Source of the DNA: Bacteroidaceae bacterium | GTDB taxonomy: Bacteria; Bacteroidota; Bacteroidia; Bacteroidales; Bacteroidaceae | Length of the DNA stretch: 49,661 nt | Assembly (NCBI GenBank): GCA_017445145.1 | Contig: JAFSVI010000068.1 | Location: forward strand, 1 to 49,661 | Reading direction: 5' to 3' | In this document: positions 47,273 to 49,661 of the stretch, one piece after another | How positions within the stretch are numbered: the first letter of the stretch is position 1 | How the letters are laid out: the number at the start of each line of letters is the position of its first letter | The notes under the pieces: model-generated | Database searches by the model: none | What the model was told of the DNA's origin: nothing | The model's input: only the letters and a program-made list of their open reading frames with translations | Made by a program: the position numbers and the translations under genes

Positions 47273-48247
47273 TCAGTCATTGGGGAAGGCTTTGAGCAGT
47301 CGCTTCAGCTCCTTGGCGGTGATGGCGATGACGGTGCCGTGGCGGGGCGTGAAGGCTCCCTTGGTCTCGGTGTCCTGCACGCGCTTGAAGGTCTTCAGGT
47401 CGGTGCTCTTGCAGAACTGGTAGTGGCCGCTGGTGTAGCAGTCGTACATGAGCACCCATGTGCCGTCGTGCAGACGGAACACTCCCGAGCCCTCTACGGC
47501 CTTGTTCGTGTCCTGACACCACCCGTCCTGCAGCTGCCATGTGCTGTTGTCGAGCAGGTCGGTGGCGATGAATTGCTTGATGCCCTTTTCCTTGCTGCCC
47601 TCGGTCTTGAAGAAGATGTGGTACAAGCCCTCGTCGTCCTGCACGATGTCGGTGTCGATGCTGGCATTGTTCACGTCGAAGAGCACCTTGGGTTCGCCTT
47701 CGAAGTCGCTGAAGTCCTTGTTGGCGTATGCCCAATAGACGCGGTCGTAGGGGCAGGAGCCGTCGTCGGTGAGGATGGAGAAATACACTATGTACTTGCC
47801 CGTCTTCTCGTCGTAGATGGTCTGCGGCGCCCACACGCGGGTGACGTGCTCGAACATGGTGCCCTTGAAGCGCTCGGGGAAGTGTATGGTGTGGTGTTCC
47901 CAGTTGATGAGGTCCTTGGAGCGCATGAGCACCATGCCTCGGTTGCTGCTCCATCCGAGGCTCGACTTCATGTCGGTCACCACTTGGTAGAACCAACCTT
48001 TCTTGCCGCGCAGGATGTGGGGGTCGCGCACGCAGCCTGTGAGGGCGATGTTCTTGGATGCTATCACGGGCTTGCCGTTGTTGAGCGGCGTGTAGCTCCA
48101 TCCGTCGTATGAGATGGCATAGCATATCTGCTCTTGCTCGGGTGCGTTGCCGGTGAAGTAGGTGAAGAGATAGGCCGTCGTCTTCTTGGCTGCCATGGTG
48201 GCTGCCGTGGCAGCGGCGAGGGTGAGTGTGAGGATGAGTTTCTTCAT
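47273..48247 (-). CDS. Glycoside hydrolase family 43-like five-bladed propeller enzyme
   Basis: 324 residues with a cleavable signal peptide (to TMAAK). The blade pattern and key acids fit GH43 or a near relative: D75 in CVRDPHILR, D198 in ASIDTDIVQDDEG and E252 in AVEGSGVFRL, plus VWAPQTIYDEKTGKYIVYFS. GH43 enzymes release arabinose, xylose or galactose from side chains; the substrate here is open. The nearby GH32/GH68/DUF4975-like propellers are the main alternative. It is transcribed ahead of the transmembrane regulator, 14 bp apart, so the two are likely one transcript. Confidence 0.75.
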   Translation of the reverse strand: MKKLILTLTLAAATAATMAAKKTTAYLFTYFTGNAPEQEQICYAISYDGWSYTPLNNGKPVIASKNIALTGCVRDPHILRGKKGWFYQVVTDMKSSLGWSSNRGMVLMRSKDLINWEHHTIHFPERFKGTMFEHVTRVWAPQTIYDEKTGKYIVYFSILTDDGSCPYDRVYWAYANKDFSDFEGEPKVLFDVNNASIDTDIVQDDEGLYHIFFKTEGSKEKGIKQFIATDLLDNSTWQLQDGWCQDTNKAVEGSGVFRLHDGTWVLMYDCYTSGHYQFCKSTDLKTFKRVQDTETKGAFTPRHGTVIAITAKELKRLLKAFPND

Positions 48248-48282
48248 GTCTGTGGGGTTTTAGTTAGTTTGCTATGTTTGGG

Positions 48283-48290
48283 CAAAGGTA
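48283..48290 (-). promoter_or_regulatory. -7 box upstream of the GH43-like gene
   Basis: TACCTTTG on the minus strand, 36 bp ahead of the start codon at 48247. No clear -33 TTTG at 19-21 bp. Confidence 0.5.
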
Positions 48291-48378
48291 AAGAGAAAAT
48301 TCGGGCTGGCTCCGCAGGGGGGCTAAGAATTAAGGTTGTTTAACGGTTGGGGCGCGCGAATACGCGCTACACCCGACA

Positions 48379-48492
48379 CTGCCGCCTCGGGGGCAGGAGG
48401 CTTCGGGCCTGGTGGCGGGGAGGGGGCGGTGCCGCCTCGGTGGCTGGAGGCTTCGGTGCCTGATGGCTGGAGGCTTCGGGCCTGATGGCGGG
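48379..48492. repeat. GC-rich tandem repeat after the helicase gene
   Basis: Repeats with core TGGCTGGAGGCTTCGGGCCTGA. Two longer units begin TGCCGCCTCGG at 48380 and 48430 (50-bp offset) and a shorter unit follows. AGGC-TTCGG-GCCT can fold as a small hairpin in each. It starts about 15 bp past the helicase stop, so it may serve as a terminator region. Confidence 0.6.
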
Positions 48493-48507
48493 GTGGTGGC
48501 GGGTGGG

Positions 48508-49661
48508 TTATTTGCGCTTGCGCTTGCGTGCGGCGCGTCGTTGCAGCTTTGCGGCGATGTCCCAGTGGCGGCGCGCCTCGTCGTGTCGGCCTTCGCGGTC
48601 GAGGCAGTCGCCGAGGCGCTTGTGGGCTGCTTCGAAGTCGGGCCACAGAGCCACGGCTTTCTCGTAGTTGCGCATGGCGGCGCTGTTGCTGTTGAAGTCG
48701 CGCAGCGACTCGTTGCCGAGGAGGTAGTATTCCTTGGCGTATTTCTGCAGCGTTCGCGAGCGGTTGGCGAGCTGCTCGTCCTTGTCGGCAAGCTGCTGTT
48801 TCAGTTCGGCGATGTGGCGGTGGAGGCGTGTGATGGTGTTGAGCTTCCGGCGCAGCAGGCGCTGTGCTGCGGGCTTCTCGATGTCGTAGCGTGCGTGGAT
48901 GGCGGTGAAGAAGTGGCGCAGGAGGTCGTCCCACCGCTGCTCGTCGAAGGCGCGTGCGGCGGCGTCGTACTCTATGTCGGCTTGTGCGGCCTGGAGGGCT
49001 CGCTCCTGTGCGCTGCGGTCGTTGAATAGCGTGGCGAATCGCATCACCTCGGGCCGCACGAAGATGTCGGAGCGCGCGAGGGGCCGCTTGAGGGTCATGC
49101 CCTGTAGGGTGCGGCAGCGGCTGAGTGCGACGTAAGCCTGTCCGGCGGCAAAGGCGCCGCTGCCGAAGTCTATGGTGGCGCGGTCGAAGGTGAGCCCCTG
49201 GCTCTTGTGGATGGTGATGGCCCATGCCAGGCGTATGGGGAACTGTGTGAAGGTGCCCAGCTCCTCTTCCTCGATCTTGTGCTCCTGCTCGTTGTAGGAG
49301 TAGCGTATGTTGGCCCACTGCGCCTGCTCCACGAGCACGTCGGTGCCCGTGTCGGTGTGTACCTCGAGGGCGTAGGGCGAGTCGGACATGCCGGTGACGA
49401 TGCCGAGGGTGCCGTTGACCCAGCGCCGCTCTTGGTCGTTCTTGACGAAGATGACCTGTGCGCCGGGCTTGATCTCGAGGTCGATGAGCGTGGGCAGCAT
49501 GGTGGCGGGGAAGTCGCCGCTGATGGTGCCCCGGAGGTGTATGGCTTCGCCGCTGAGTGCTGCCAGGCGGGTGTCGTTGAGGTAATCGACGTCGTCGCGG
49601 CGCGTGCACAGGGTGATGCCGAGGTGGGTGGCGGTGGTGGGGGAGGGGGATTCAAGATAAG
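48508..49661 (-). CDS. PIF1/RecD-like helicase, C-terminal part, with TPR-like tail (5' end outside window)
   Basis: The frame is open from the right edge to the TAA at 48508 (about 384 codons), so the ATP-binding N-terminal part is missing. Visible: TLCTRRDDVDYLNDTRLAAL (helicase core), an OB-like segment GAQVIFVKNDQERRWVNGTLG, then LAWAITIHKSQGLTFDRATI and AYVALSRCRTLQGMTL, the last helicase motifs of the PIF1/UvrD_C_2 type. The remaining 170 residues are helical, with a coiled-coil stretch (LKQQLADKDEQLANRSRTLQ) and TPR-like repeats (AMRNYEKAVALWPDFEAAHKRLGD), ending in a basic tail RKRKRK. An inner ATG at 49500 is not the start, because conserved helicase sequence continues upstream. Such fusions are seen in Bacteroidota; precise role unknown. 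Confidence 0.88.
   Translation of the reverse strand, partial: YLESPSPTTATHLGITLCTRRDDVDYLNDTRLAALSGEAIHLRGTISGDFPATMLPTLIDLEIKPGAQVIFVKNDQERRWVNGTLGIVTGMSDSPYALEVHTDTGTDVLVEQAQWANIRYSYNEQEHKIEEEELGTFTQFPIRLAWAITIHKSQGLTFDRATIDFGSGAFAAGQAYVALSRCRTLQGMTLKRPLARSDIFVRPEVMRFATLFNDRSAQERALQAAQADIEYDAAARAFDEQRWDDLLRHFFTAIHARYDIEKPAAQRLLRRKLNTITRLHRHIAELKQQLADKDEQLANRSRTLQKYAKEYYLLGNESLRDFNSNSAAMRNYEKAVALWPDFEAAHKRLGDCLDREGRHDEARRHWDIAAKLQRRAARKRKRK

Noticed and set aside
48323-49609. 428-codon frame on the minus strand over the helicase
   Set aside because: It is in another frame than the conserved helicase motifs and is very rich in His, Arg and Pro, as expected of a shifted frame. The helicase frame ends at 48508.

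Overview
The window looks like a chromosomal segment of a Bacteroidota, most likely order Bacteroidales and Prevotella-like. The evidence is three SusC/SusD pairs, polysaccharide-utilisation glycosidases, FAS1 (fasciclin) lipoproteins, a Reg_prop/Y_Y_Y/AraC regulator and promoters of the TTTG-N19-TAnnTTTG type. The species cannot be fixed from the sequence. I see no rRNA, tRNA, CRISPR array or transposase gene.

Layout. (1) About 1-10.8 kb, all minus strand: a GH105/DUF4861 glycosidase cut by the left edge, an NrnA-type DHH phosphoesterase, a DPP-IV-like S9 peptidase, a lipoprotein joining a TolB/PD40-type propeller to one c-type heme motif, a DUF6057-like membrane protein and a GxxExxY protein. 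Five of these six genes are interrupted by palindromic interspersed repeats that are read through in frame. (2) 10.8-11.3 kb: non-coding, with stem-loops that share a TAAC/GTTA loop. (3) 11.3-14.6 kb: a GH2 beta-galactosidase with its own consensus promoter. (4) 14.8-33.3 kb, minus strand: a tight operon of seven genes, transcribed FAS1 - SusC - SusD - FAS1 - FAS1 - SusC - SusD. (5) 33.3-33.85 kb: a divergent control region with direct repeats and palindromes. (6) 33.85-44.06 kb, plus strand: a compact PUL of GH5, SusC, SusD-like, surface glycan-binding protein and GH3, probably for a beta-glucan. (7) 44.3-48.2 kb, minus strand: a GH43-like enzyme followed by a transmembrane one-component regulator that lacks kinase and receiver domains. 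(8) Right edge: the 3' part of a PIF1/RecD-like helicase with a TPR-like tail.

How they may work together. The plus-strand PUL is self-contained. GH5 would cut the glycan at the surface, the SusC/D pair and the glycan-binding lipoprotein would capture and import oligosaccharides, and GH3 would finish hydrolysis in the periplasm. The adjacent SusR-like regulator is the natural candidate sensor, and three phased TTGAACC repeats upstream of GH5 are candidate binding sites. The FAS1 operon encodes two outer-membrane importers with three large FAS1 lipoproteins but no enzyme of its own, so its ligand is unknown.

The observations most worth following are the in-frame palindromes confined to the left 12 kb, the FAS1/double-SusCD operon, the one-component transmembrane regulator and the TAAC-loop hairpin cluster.
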